Below the pieces are notes generated by a model that was not told where the DNA came from, ran no database searches, and worked only from the letters and a program-made list of their open reading frames with translations. Positions 26,036 to 35,500 of a stretch of 64,000 nucleotides of DNA are shown in pieces; positions within the stretch are counted from its first letter, which is position 1, and each line of letters starts with the position of its first letter. This stretch comes from CADEED01 sp963839685. GTDB lineage: Bacteria > Pseudomonadota > Gammaproteobacteria > Steroidobacterales > Steroidobacteraceae. The stretch is from NCBI GenBank assembly GCA_963839685.1, contig CAWIVS010000011.1:930001-994000 (forward strand), given 5' to 3'. The translations under genes and the position numbers were made by a program.

Positions 26036-27067
26036 ATGAAACGGCTCTGGTTACTGGCGTTCCTGGCGGGGTGCGCGTCGCTGGCAGCGGCCCAGGACAC
26101 GATCGAACTGCTGCCATCGCCCCTCAAAATGCCGCGGCGGATCGGCCCGCTGGTTTTTGACGGCCAGCCGCACAGTTTTGCGAGTCCGGAACTCGGTATC
26201 GGCTATCAATACAACAGCGACGGCCTGTCGCTGACGATCTACGTCTACGACCTGGGGATCAAGGACATTCCCGACGGCGCCAACACGGTGGCAACCTGCC
26301 AGCAGTTCGAAGAAGCCAAGGAGGGTGTGATCCAGGCGCGCTACCCGAACACCGTTCTCAAGACCGAGCAGCTGGTGCGTCTCTCACCGCCCGACGATCA
26401 GCCCCAGGCGCGCGAAGCCGTTTTCGAGTTCACCATGAAACAGCGGCCCGCGTTTTCCTACGTCTGGATCACGGGGGTGGCGGGGAATTTCATCAAGCTG
26501 CGCTTCTCGGTAGACGCCGACCTCACGCACGAAGTGCCGGACGCGCGGCGCGCGATACTCACGGCGGTTGGTGAGGCGGTCAAACCCTTTCTCGCACCGC
26601 CGACTGCCACCGAAGAAAAAAAAGGCAAGGAGGGTGGCACGACGATCAACATCAATTCTCTGGGAGGTTCGCAGGACGATCTCACCACCTCGATGATGTA
26701 CCTGATGTTCGTCTCGGCGCTGGCGGAGAAGGACCCCGGCGCAGCGCCACCTTGCGGCGGAACCGTCGTTCCGTCCTTCGAAATCGAGCTGTCCGCCTTC
26801 CAGTCGATGGTCCAGTCGGAAGCGACGAGCAAATCAGCGTTCGGCCAGAAACTGGTGGCGATCGAAAAAGCCGGGTTCCTCGAAGAATTCGTTTGGATGG
26901 ACCGTCATCGGGATGAATGGGGCGATGCGCCGCCCGGAGGGCTGACGCCTGCCGACTACAAGAAATGGCGCAAGAAGAATCTCAGGAATTTCAATGTTCC
27001 CGACTTCGGCAGCGTCGGCGTCGAACAGGTCCGCAGGCTGCCTCTCGAGCCCGCCTCGGCACCCTGA
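26036..27067 (+). CDS. Secreted protein of unknown function
   Basis: A 343-residue protein with a signal peptide (MKRLWLLAFLAGCASLAAA). The N-terminal two-thirds is beta-rich (RIGPLVFDGQPHSFASPELG, SLTIYVYDLGIKDIPDGANT) with a charged low-complexity linker (EEKKGKEGG) near residue 195. The C-terminal part is helical and acidic/basic (FQSMVQSEATSKSAFGQKLV, DYKKWRKKNLRNF). I do not recognise the family and see no catalytic motif. Its leader carries the duplicated palindrome at 26001-26024. A Fur-box-like site lies 28 bases after the stop but faces the next operon. Confidence 0.6.
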   Translation: MKRLWLLAFLAGCASLAAAQDTIELLPSPLKMPRRIGPLVFDGQPHSFASPELGIGYQYNSDGLSLTIYVYDLGIKDIPDGANTVATCQQFEEAKEGVIQARYPNTVLKTEQLVRLSPPDDQPQAREAVFEFTMKQRPAFSYVWITGVAGNFIKLRFSVDADLTHEVPDARRAILTAVGEAVKPFLAPPTATEEKKGKEGGTTININSLGGSQDDLTTSMMYLMFVSALAEKDPGAAPPCGGTVVPSFEIELSAFQSMVQSEATSKSAFGQKLVAIEKAGFLEEFVWMDRHRDEWGDAPPGGLTPADYKKWRKKNLRNFNVPDFGSVGVEQVRRLPLEPASAP

Positions 27068-27094
27068 ACGCGGCTTATAGAAGAGTTCGGTTGC

Positions 27095-27115
27095 AAATAA
27101 GAATCCTTCTCATGT
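27095..27115. promoter_or_regulatory. Fur box upstream of the PepSY-ApbE operon
   Basis: AAATAAGAA, spacer TCC, TTCTCATGT: a 9-3-9 imperfect palindrome (7 of 9 positions complementary) of the AATGAGAAT-type Fur site. It matches the site at 59640-59660 before hemP in both sequence and spacing. It sits in the only gap before the four-gene flavinylation operon. Confidence 0.65.
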
Positions 27116-27200
27116 AGCGTTCGCGCTCGGTTTTGCCCAGAGGCCGTTGCGCCATGTCGAGAACAACTGCGCGTCGCGCGCGAAACGCGGACGTGCCTCG

Positions 27201-27812
27201 GTGAATTCGCGTCGAAGAATGCAGGTGTATCGCACCATGCAGTCGTGGCACTGGATCAGCGCCGCGATCTGCCTGGCTGCCTTGCTGCTGTTCTGCATCA
27301 CCGGCATCACGCTGAATCATGCCGCATCGATCGGTGCCGACCCGCAAGTCACCACCGGCAGCGCGCACTTGCCAGCAGACCTTGTGAACGAGCTCGCCGG
27401 TGAGCGCGGTGCGACGGACGCCGTGCCGCCGGGCGTCGCCGACTGGGTCGAGACCCAGTTCCACATCGACGCCCGCGCCGCGACGATTGAATGGTCCGAG
27501 GATGAGCTGTATCTGTCCGCGCCGGGCCCCGGGCGTGATGCCTGGGTGTCGATCGAGCGCGCCAACGGCGCGGCGAGATTCGAAGCAACCGATCGCGGCT
27601 GGATCGCGTATTTCAACGATCTTCACAAGGGCCGTAACACCGGAATCGCCTGGACGATGTTCATCGACGTGCTCGCCGCCGCCTGCGTGTTCTTCGCGCT
27701 GACCGGCCTGGTGTTGCTGTGGGTGCAGGCGCGCCAGCGCACCTCAACCTGGCCGCTGGTGGGCGGCGGTGTGGCCATCCTCGTGGTACTCATGATTTTT
27801 GTTGCCCATTGA
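27201..27812 (+). CDS. PepSY-associated transmembrane protein
   Basis: About 203 residues. I favour the GTG at 27201 over the upstream ATG at 27147, which is also in frame. One membrane segment follows the start (ISAAICLAALLLFCITGITLNHA) and a pair follows at the end (FIDVLAAACVFFALTGLVLLW and PLVGGGVAILVVLMIFVA). WHWISAAICL and FNDLHKGRNTGIAWTMFID carry the conserved tryptophans and histidines of the PepSY_TM-like group, probably heme-ligating histidines for transmembrane electron transfer. It is first in the PepSY/DUF2271/DUF4198/ApbE operon behind the Fur box. Confidence 0.8.
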   Translation: MNSRRRMQVYRTMQSWHWISAAICLAALLLFCITGITLNHAASIGADPQVTTGSAHLPADLVNELAGERGATDAVPPGVADWVETQFHIDARAATIEWSEDELYLSAPGPGRDAWVSIERANGAARFEATDRGWIAYFNDLHKGRNTGIAWTMFIDVLAAACVFFALTGLVLLWVQARQRTSTWPLVGGGVAILVVLMIFVAH

Positions 27813-27847
27813 TCTTGGCACCTCGAATAGTTAGCCGGAGTCACTGA

Positions 27848-28360
27848 ATGATGCGTATGCCCCGGGTTCTCCTGCCACTCGTGTTCGCCGCCGCCGCGGG
27901 TGGCGCCGGCGCGGCCGACCTCAGCCTCAACGTGGAAATTCCCAACCTGCCGGTTGCCGAATACCACCGTCCGTACGTGGCGATCTGGATCGAGGCGCCT
28001 GACCAGACCATCGCGGCGAATCTCGCCGTCTGGTATCAGCTGCGTGGCGATCACACCAAGTGGTTGCCCGACCTGCGCCAGTGGTGGCGGCGCGGCGGTC
28101 GCGACCTCAAGGTGCCGATTGATGGACTCACCGGCGCCACGCGCCCGGCGGGCCAGCACCTGCTCAAGTTCGATGCGGCCGCGGCGCCGCTCGCCAAACT
28201 CGCCCCCGGCAATTACGCGCTGGTGGTCGAAGCGGTGCGCGAAGTGGGCGGGCGCGAGGCCGTCCGCATGCCGTTCGAGTGGCCGATCAAGGCCGCGAAA
28301 CGCGAGACGGCACAGGGCACCAAGGAACTCGGCGCCGTGGCGCTGATGCTGAATCCATGA
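27848..28360 (+). CDS. DUF2271 secreted protein with a flavinylation motif
   Basis: A 170-residue exported protein (signal PRVLLPLVFAAAAGGAGA). The domain reads LSLNVEIPNLPVAEYHRPYV, AIWIEA and HTKWLPDLRQWWRRGG, then IDGLTGATRP near residues 91-100. DGLTGAT fits the D-x-x-S/T-G-A-T/S sequence that ApbE modifies with FMN on the last Thr or Ser in NqrC/RnfG-type proteins. ApbE is encoded two genes downstream. The inferred role is an FMN-carrying periplasmic electron-transfer protein. The ATG follows GGAG at 8-base spacing and the stop overlaps or abuts the next gene. Confidence 0.82.
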   Translation: MMRMPRVLLPLVFAAAAGGAGAADLSLNVEIPNLPVAEYHRPYVAIWIEAPDQTIAANLAVWYQLRGDHTKWLPDLRQWWRRGGRDLKVPIDGLTGATRPAGQHLLKFDAAAAPLAKLAPGNYALVVEAVREVGGREAVRMPFEWPIKAAKRETAQGTKELGAVALMLNP

Positions 28361-28371
28361 CGGGGGCGCAG

Positions 28372-29175
28372 ATGAAAAAACCTCAAACCATGATTGTGCT
28401 GGCGCTGATCGCGCTGGCGCCCGGCACCTGTCTCGCAGCGCGTGCCTGGTTGCTGCCATCCCAGACCATCGTGGCGCGCGCGGGAGGCTGGGTGACTTTC
28501 GACGCCGCCAACTCCGACGATCTTTTTTCATTCAACCAGGGCGCCATGCCGCTCGACCAGCTGAGTGTCGCCGGTCCCGACGGCAATGCCGTCGCGGCAC
28601 AAAACATCGCCAAGGGAAAAACCCGTTCCAGCTTCGACCTGGAACTTCGCGCGCCCGGCACGTACCGCGTCGCCGTGGCCGGCGATAACGTGACGGCGCG
28701 CTGGGAAGAGGAGGGGAAGCCCAAGCGCTGGCGCGGAACCGTCGCGGAGATGGCGGCCAATATTCCCGCGAATGCGGCCAAGCTGGAAGTCGAACAGATC
28801 CAGCGGCGTGTCGAAACGTTCGTCACGGTAGGCACTCCGACCGCCCTGAAGGAAAGTGGCGTGGGTCTGGAACTGGTGCCCACCACGCATCCGAATGATC
28901 TCTATGCGGGCGAGGCGGCAAAATTCCGCTTTCTGCTCGACGGCAAACCGGCCAGGGATCTCGAGGTGAAAATCATCGCCGGCGGCACGCGCTACCGCGA
29001 CGCGCCCGATGCGATGAGCCTCAGAACCGACCAGGACGGCGGCATCACGGTCACCTGGCCGGCGAGCGGCTTCTACTGGCTCGACGCAGCGGTCGATGAC
29101 GAGAGGGCCACGGTGCCGAAGGTGAAAAAACGCCACGCCGCGTACAACGCCACGCTTGAAGTCCTGCCACAGTAG
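28372..29175 (+). CDS. DUF4198 secreted protein
   Basis: A 267-residue exported protein (signal MIVLALIALAPGTCLAARA). I chose ATG 28372, which has GGGGGC 6 bases upstream; an ATG at 28357 overlaps the preceding stop. AWLLPSQTIVARAGGWVTFD starts the DUF4198 domain, a GlcNAc-binding-like or CopC-like beta-sandwich often encoded with TonB systems and metal uptake genes. Later blocks are VGLELVPTTHPNDLYAGEAA, FRFLLDGKPARDLEVKI and GGITVTWPASGFYWLDAAV. Probably a periplasmic metal- or ligand-binding partner of the operon. Confidence 0.78.
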   Translation: MKKPQTMIVLALIALAPGTCLAARAWLLPSQTIVARAGGWVTFDAANSDDLFSFNQGAMPLDQLSVAGPDGNAVAAQNIAKGKTRSSFDLELRAPGTYRVAVAGDNVTARWEEEGKPKRWRGTVAEMAANIPANAAKLEVEQIQRRVETFVTVGTPTALKESGVGLELVPTTHPNDLYAGEAAKFRFLLDGKPARDLEVKIIAGGTRYRDAPDAMSLRTDQDGGITVTWPASGFYWLDAAVDDERATVPKVKKRHAAYNATLEVLPQ

Positions 29176-30188
29176 CCCGACCAGGCTGGCACTCCTGGCG
29201 GCCAGCCTCGCGCTGTCCGCGTGCGTCAGCGCCCCGGCGCGCGAGACTCTGCTCGATGGGCAGACCATGGGCAGCGCCTGGACGGTCAAGATCGCCGGCC
29301 ATCTGCCGCTGGAGCGCGAGCAGTTGCAAGCCGGCGTTCAGGCCCGCTTCGAGGCGGTGAACCAGGCGCTGAGCACCTACCGCGCGGACTCCGCGCTCAG
29401 CCGCTTCAACGACCACCCCGGCGAGGGCTGGGTCGAGGTCGACCCCGAGCTCGCGCAGGTCCTGAAATACGCATTGAGCCTGGCGCAGCTGAGCGATGGC
29501 GCCTACGACGTCACCGTCGGACCATTGGTAAACCTCTGGGGCTTTGGCCCGGATCCGGCCACTTACCGCGATGCCGGAGGATGCCGCCATTGCCGCGGCG
29601 CGTGCGCACGTGGGCTGGCGCAAAGTCGAAGTGGACCTGGCACAGCATCGCGCCCGCAAACAACCCGGGGTGCGCGTCGACCTGTCGTCACTCGGCAAGG
29701 GCCGCGGTGTCGATCGCGTCGCGGAATACCTCGACGCGCAGGGCGTCACTAACTACCTCATCGACCTGTCCGGCAAATTGCGCGCCCGCGGTCTCAATGC
29801 GCACGGCATGGCCTGGCAGGTAGCCATCGAACAGCCCGCGCCCGACGATCCTTCGGGAGCCGCACGTACAGTTCCGGCGGTGGTGGCGCTGCGGGACGAG
29901 AGCATCGCGACGGCCGGCGACTACCGGCGCTTTTTCCAAAGCGGCGGCCGGCACTATTCGCACATCATCGATCCGCGCACCGGCGCGCCGGTGGCGCACG
30001 CGACGCTGTCGGCCACGGCGCTGGGCCCGACCTGCATGCAGGCCGATGCGCTGGCCACCATGCTCATGGCGATGGAACCGGCCGCGGCGCTGAGCCTCGC
30101 CGAGTCCGGGCACATACCCGCGCTGCTGATCCGCCGGGAAAGCATCGGGTTCCGGCTGCAGCCCAGCGCAAGCTGGCGACAACAGTAG
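29156..30188 (+). pseudogene. apbE: FAD:protein FMN transferase (ApbE), one frameshift
   Basis: Periplasmic lipoprotein enzyme that attaches FMN through a phosphoester to Thr/Ser of target proteins. The likely TTG start at 29156 overlaps the DUF4198 gene by 20 bases and opens a lipoprotein signal (LALLAASLALSAC). MGSAWTVKIAG, AYDVTVGPLVNLWGFGPDP, VDLSSLGKGRGVDRVAEYL, YSHIIDPRTGAPV and TCMQADALATMLMAME are ApbE blocks, with the catalytic/Mg-binding Asp in the last. Near 29565 the frame moves by one base (TYRD to MPEDAAIAAA). Both parts are otherwise open. The neighbouring DUF2271 motif is the obvious substrate. Confidence 0.82.
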
Positions 30189-30275
30189 TTTGTAGGCGGG
30201 CGCTGGCGCGCCCTGCTGCGCATGGCCGACAGGCCTCGCGAAGCCGGGACGCGGCGGCGGTTGCAGAATACGGGG

Positions 30276-31139
30276 ATGGCCGGTCGGCGCAGTTTGTGGT
30301 CAATCCTCAAGGGCACGAGCGAGAACTGGCTCGACGACCAGGCGTCGAGCATCAGCGCCGCGCTGGCGTTCTATTGCGCCTTTTCGCTGGCGCCGCTGCT
30401 CATCATCATCGTGACCATTGCCGGCTGGATCGTCGGCGACGAGCTCGCGTATTCGTATCTCGGTTCGCAGGTGACGTTGCTGTTCGGCCCGCAGAGCGCG
30501 GCGCTGATCCTGCAGGCCATGGACAGCGCGCGCTCGGAAGAAGGGGTGTGGGCAACCATCGTGAGCGTCGTGATGCTGATCGTCGGCGCCAGCACCGTCT
30601 TCGCCGCGCTCGAAAGCGCCGTGCAGCAGATCTGGGGTGGGCGCGCCGCAGGGCCGCGCGGCTGGCGCGCCTTCGTGCGCGCGCGACTGATCTCGTTCGG
30701 GTTCATCCTCGCGATCGGTTTCCTGTTGCTGGTGTCGCTCACGCTGACCACGGCTTTGGCCGCGTTACGCGGCTACGTGGTGCGGCACTTCGAAGGCCTG
30801 GTGGGCGTGTTCGCATCGATCGACTTCCTGTTGTCGATCGCGCTCGGCACTGGCCTGGTAGCGATGATCTATCGCTACCTGCCGGCGAAGCGGCTGCCAT
30901 GGCGCCAGGTGTTGACGGGCGCGCTGGTGACCGCTCTGCTGTTCCACCTGGGGCGTTGGGCAATTGGCCTGTATCTCGGGCGGGCGACGCAGCCGACCGC
31001 ATTTGGCGCGGCGGCTTCATTCGCCGCGCTGCTCCTGTGGCTGTATTACTCGGCGCAGATTTTCCTGTTCGGCGCCGAGTTCACCGCCTGCCTCGGGCGG
31101 ACTCGCAAGCCCGAGCCGTTGATGGCTACTGTCGCTTGA
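30276..31139 (+). CDS. YihY/BrkB family inner-membrane protein
   Basis: A 287-residue polytopic membrane protein. The N-terminal signature LDDQASSISAALAFYCAFSLAPLLIIIVTI, then GRAAGPRGWRAFVRARLISF and KRLPWRQVLTGALVTALLFHLGRWAIGLYL, and FGAAASFAALLLWLYYSAQIFLFGAEFTAC are typical of the family, once mis-called RNase BN. Six membrane segments are visible. An upstream in-frame ATG at 30222 is possible, but the extra residues do not resemble the family. Function unknown. Confidence 0.85.
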   Translation: MAGRRSLWSILKGTSENWLDDQASSISAALAFYCAFSLAPLLIIIVTIAGWIVGDELAYSYLGSQVTLLFGPQSAALILQAMDSARSEEGVWATIVSVVMLIVGASTVFAALESAVQQIWGGRAAGPRGWRAFVRARLISFGFILAIGFLLLVSLTLTTALAALRGYVVRHFEGLVGVFASIDFLLSIALGTGLVAMIYRYLPAKRLPWRQVLTGALVTALLFHLGRWAIGLYLGRATQPTAFGAAASFAALLLWLYYSAQIFLFGAEFTACLGRTRKPEPLMATVA

Positions 31140-31566
31140 TCGTGAACTTGCCGAAGGCGACGCCGAGATCCCAGCCATCGCCGGTCCCCGCAAGCGCCAG
31201 GGAAATCTCACCCTTGGTGACCACCTGCGCCTTGGAGGATTTCACCGCACCGGCATGCGCCTCGGCGCTGGCGTAGCTGCCGAGTACATCGTCGATCGAC
31301 TGAACGCCGGAGAATTCACCGGTGCCATCACGAATGGTCGACTTTCCGGCGGACAGGCCCCCGCCACGCGCCGAGAGTTTCACCGCCATCGACTGGCCGT
31401 TGTTGCAGGTGATCGTGCCCGTGCCATCGGCACGCTTGTAAAATACCGACCAGCCACTCATCGTGAACTTGAGTTTGCAATCGACCTCGGCGGCCTGTGC
31501 CGTGCCCCCGAAGTTGAAGGAACCGACGAGCGCAAGAACCGAAAAGAAGCGGATGATTTTGTTCAT
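31126..31566 (-). CDS. Small secreted protein of unknown function
   Basis: A 146-residue protein with a signal peptide (MNKIIRFFSVLALVGSFNFGGTAQA). The mature part is beta-rich: VDCKLKFTMSGWSVFYKRAD, GTGTITCNNGQSMAVKLSAR, GDGWDLGVAFGKFTIKRQ, with two cysteines that may pair. Similar small exported proteins occur in proteobacteria without assigned role. Its 3' end overlaps the YihY gene by 14 bases, convergently. Confidence 0.6.
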   Translation of the reverse strand: MNKIIRFFSVLALVGSFNFGGTAQAAEVDCKLKFTMSGWSVFYKRADGTGTITCNNGQSMAVKLSARGGGLSAGKSTIRDGTGEFSGVQSIDDVLGSYASAEAHAGAVKSSKAQVVTKGEISLALAGTGDGWDLGVAFGKFTIKRQ

Positions 31567-31602
31567 GGCGCGACGCTAACCGCGCCGGCGGGGGTTGGCA
31601 AG

Positions 31603-32565
31603 ATGACGCAAATACCCATCAAGCGGGCCGTCGAACGCGTGCCCGGCGGCATGATGGTGATCCCGCTGTTGTGTGGCGCCGTGCTGGCGACGCTGGCGCC
31701 GGGAACGGCAAAGTTCTTCGGCTCGTTCACCGGTGCCCTGTTCACTGGCGCGTTGCCCATCCTGGCGGTGTTCTTCGTCTGCACCGGCGCGAGCATCGAT
31801 TTCAGGGCCACGCCGTACATCCTCAAGAAGGGCGGCACGCTATTCGGCGTCAAGGTGGGAATCGGTGTGCTGCTGGGTGTGATCTTCGGTCGCCTGCTCG
31901 GTGAGTCGCCGGTAAGCGTCGGCATGTTCGCGGGCATTTCCACGCTCGCCATCGTCGCGTCCATGAATGATACGAATGGCGGGCTGTACATGGCGTTGAT
32001 GGGTCAATACGGCCAGCCGCGTGACGTGGGTGCATACACCGTGATGTCGCTCGAGTCGGGCCCCTTTCTGACAATGGTTACGCTGGGGGTCGCCGGGCTC
32101 GCGGCGTTTCCCTGGCCGACGCTGGTGGGTGGCATCCTGCCGCTGTTGTTCGGCATGCTGCTCGGCAACCTCGATCGCGAGATGCGCGAATTCCTGAGTC
32201 GCGCCATCCCGGTCATGATCCCGTTCTTCGCCTTCGCGCTCGGCGCCAATCTCGATCTCGCCAAGGTGTGGCAGGCAGGGTTGTTAGGTGTGGGTCTCGG
32301 CCTCGCCGTGGTGGTGGTGACCGGCATTCCCCTGTTCTTTGCCGACCGGCTCACCGGTGGCAACGGCGTGGCGGGTGTCGCGGCAGCGTCCACGGCGGGT
32401 AATGCCGTGGCGGTACCAGCCATCATCGCCAGCGCCAACCCTGCATATGCCGATGCGGCCGCGCAGGCCACCATCCTGGTCGCAGCCTGCATTGTCGTTA
32501 CCGCCCTCGTGGTGCCGCTGGTCACCGCATGGACCGCGCGGCGTGTCGGTGCGCGCAATACGTGA
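31603..32565 (+). CDS. 2-keto-3-deoxygluconate permease (KdgT family)
   Basis: A 320-residue inner-membrane transporter with about ten hydrophobic segments. It imports 2-keto-3-deoxygluconate or related sugar acids with protons. PIKRAVERVPGGMMVIPLLC, AVFFVCTGASIDFRATPYIL, GMFAGISTLAIVASMNDTNG and AASTAGNAVAVPAIIASANP are family blocks. The stop overlaps the next start (TGATG), coupling it to the DUF1537 kinase part, the pairing seen in four-carbon sugar-acid and KDG loci. The ATG at 31603 lacks a strong ribosome site but fits the family N-terminus. Confidence 0.85.
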   Translation: MTQIPIKRAVERVPGGMMVIPLLCGAVLATLAPGTAKFFGSFTGALFTGALPILAVFFVCTGASIDFRATPYILKKGGTLFGVKVGIGVLLGVIFGRLLGESPVSVGMFAGISTLAIVASMNDTNGGLYMALMGQYGQPRDVGAYTVMSLESGPFLTMVTLGVAGLAAFPWPTLVGGILPLLFGMLLGNLDREMREFLSRAIPVMIPFFAFALGANLDLAKVWQAGLLGVGLGLAVVVVTGIPLFFADRLTGGNGVAGVAAASTAGNAVAVPAIIASANPAYADAAAQATILVAACIVVTALVVPLVTAWTARRVGARNT

Positions 32566-35500
32566 TGCCGGATCGCTGGCTCATCGTCGCCGATGATTTG
32601 ACGGGTGCCGCGGATAGCGGCGTGGCATTCGCGCAGCGCGGGTGGGTCACCGACGTGTCCTGGGGTGAGGCTCCTCTGGGCGAGGACGCGGCCGTGTGGG
32701 CGTTCGACGCCGACAGCAGGCGCTGCGCCTGCGGCGAAGCGGGCAGGAGACACCGCGATGCGCTGCGCCGCTGCCTCACGCCCGACAGATTGCTATTCAA
32801 GAAGATCGATTCCACGCTGCGCGGACAGCCCGCGGCGGAAATCGCCGCTCTGTGCGCAACCTTGCAGGAATTCGGCCGGGCCACGCTCGGCATCTTCGCG
32901 CCTGCAAATCCAGCGATGGGACGGAGCACGCGCGATGGATATGTGTTCGTGCGTGGCGAACCTCTGGAGCGCACGGAAACCTGGCGCCGCGAACACAGTT
33001 ATGAGAATGCGGATCTCGCCGCCATTCTGGCTTCCGCGGGGCTGCGGCCGATTAAATTACCCCTCGCGCAGGTGCGCGCAGAAGTACCTGAGCTGCGTGC
33101 AGCATTGCACTCGATTACTGCCGAGGCGGCGCACAAGCCAGGCACTATTGTCATCTGCGATTCCGAGAACGACGACGACCTGTGCCGCGTTGCCGATATC
33201 GCGCGCGGGTTGGCGGCAACCGGCTTCTACATCGGCACCGCCGGGCTGGCGAAGGCACTCGCCGCGCAGAATCCGCAACCGGAACCGCGCGTCACCAGGC
33301 TGGAGCCGACGACACGCGGAACCCTGATAGCCATCGGTTCTCCCGCGCAGGAGTCGCGCGCCGCTGCGCGCAAGCTCGCGGTGTATCTCAACGTCGATCT
33401 CACCGTGGGTGGCAACTTCGCGGAAGGGCGCGGCAACGCGGTCGTATCGCTGAACTATTACAAGCGCGAAGGATTCACGCGCCAGGATCGCGGCGATTGG
33501 GCGGAGCTGCCCTACGGCGAGGCCTGCGTCACCGCCGACACCTGGAGCGACAGCGTGATCGGTGTCGCCAACGGATCGAATGCGCTGGGTTGCGAGGCAT
33601 CGGGCGGCAAGATGGGCTTCATCTTCTCCGGCAGCGGTGACATTCCCAACGGCCGCTTCACGATCCCGACGGGCGTGCGTTCTTTACCCGCGGTGAGCAC
33701 CGCACTCACCAACGCCGGACTCGCAGGCATGGGTGACAACGGATTCACCTTCGATGACGCCGGTGTCACGCAGCGCCTGACGCAGCGACCGGCCGATGAT
33801 TTCAACCTGACGCTCTACAACTATCTGCAGGTGCCGCAGGAACGCTGGATGCTCAATGCATTCACGCATTACGAATTCGCCCCGAAGGCCACGGGTTACA
33901 TGGAGTTCCACTTCAGCAACAACCGCGTGGATCAGCAGCTCACGCAGGCGAACATCGGCGGCGACTTCCTGGTGAACGTCAACAATCCCTATCTCGATGC
34001 GAACATGCAGGAAGTGCTGCGGCAGATGGATCTGGCCGAAACAGGGCCGAGAACCCTCCAGCAAGGTCCGATCGCGTACACGACCACCCCGGCCGACGGA
34101 CTGGCCGTGCTCACCGCGGGGCGACGCCTCGTGGAGCTGCCTTTCCGGCACAATGTCGACGATCACAACGTGTGGCGCGTCGCCGCGGGTCTCAAGGGAG
34201 ATCTCGGTGATGCTTCGGACAAGTTCTTCCGCAACCTGTCTTACGACGTGTACTACACGTTCGCGCGCTCCGAGGACTCGAGCCGGCAGGAAGGTGCGGC
34301 ATCGCGCAGCCGCTACGCCGCCTCGCTGCTCGCCAGCGGAACCAATCCGCCGGTGTCTAACATCTTCGGGCAGAACCTTTCCGAAGCGGCCGTAAACGCC
34401 ATCAAGATCAATGCCACCAACGTGACCAATGCCGAACAGCAGGTGGCTGCGGCGACACTTGGCGGCGAGGCATTCGAGCTGCCGGCGGGAGCGGTGAACT
34501 TCTCGGTCGGTGCCGAGTGGCGCACCGCCGAGGCGCAGTACATCCCGGATGAATACCTGCGCTCGGGCGACGTGGTCGGCTTCAATCCGGGTCTGCCCAC
34601 GGCCGGCGATGTGACGTCGAAGGAACTGTTCGCCGAAGTGCGTGTGCCGATCCTGGCTGACATCCCGTTGGTCCAGAATCTGAGCCTCAATGGTGCGTAC
34701 CGTAGTTCGGACTACGACCTCGAGGGTGTTGGCCGGGTCTCGACCTATCTCTACGGACTCGACTGGCGGCTCAACGAGTCGTTCGCGTTCCGTGGTCAGT
34801 TCCAGCGCGCCATTCGTGCGCCGAACATCGCCGATCTGTACGGGGGCCTGCAGCTGAACTTCCCGACGCTGACGGATCCGTGCTCGAGTCGCAACACGGC
34901 GAACCAGACCGAGGAAGTACGCCAGCTGTGTATCGCGACGGGTGTCCCGGCAGCTTCGGTGTTCACCGCTGGCGTGCAGCCGGACAACATCATTCCGTCG
35001 CGCTCAGGTGGCAATGCGAACCTGCAGGAAGAGAGCTCGGATACCAAGACGTTTGGCGTCGTGTTCACGCCCGAGTTCGCCCCCGGGCTGGCCGTGACCA
35101 TCGACTATTTCGATATCACGCTCGACGATGCCATTGCCCAGCTGGGTGGCGGCGCGCAGAACACGCTGAACCTCTGTTACATCACGGTCCAGGACGCCAG
35201 CAGCGATTTCTGCCAGGCGGTGCATCGCAACCCGGCCACGGGCGCAATCACGGTGCCGTTCTCGCTCGATGTGCTGCAGGCGAACATCGGCCGGCTGGAA
35301 ACTTCGGGTATCGATTTGCAGGCGCGTTATGGATGGGACGTGGGTTGGGGCGGCGAGGGTGGCAGCCACTTCGACATCAGCACGGCATGGACAAAAACGG
35401 ACGAGTTCACGGTGACGCCCATGCAGGCGGTGCCCCAGAACAAGAACGAATGCGTGGGTGCCTATGGGGCGACCTGCGGTGAACCCATTCCCGAATTGAA

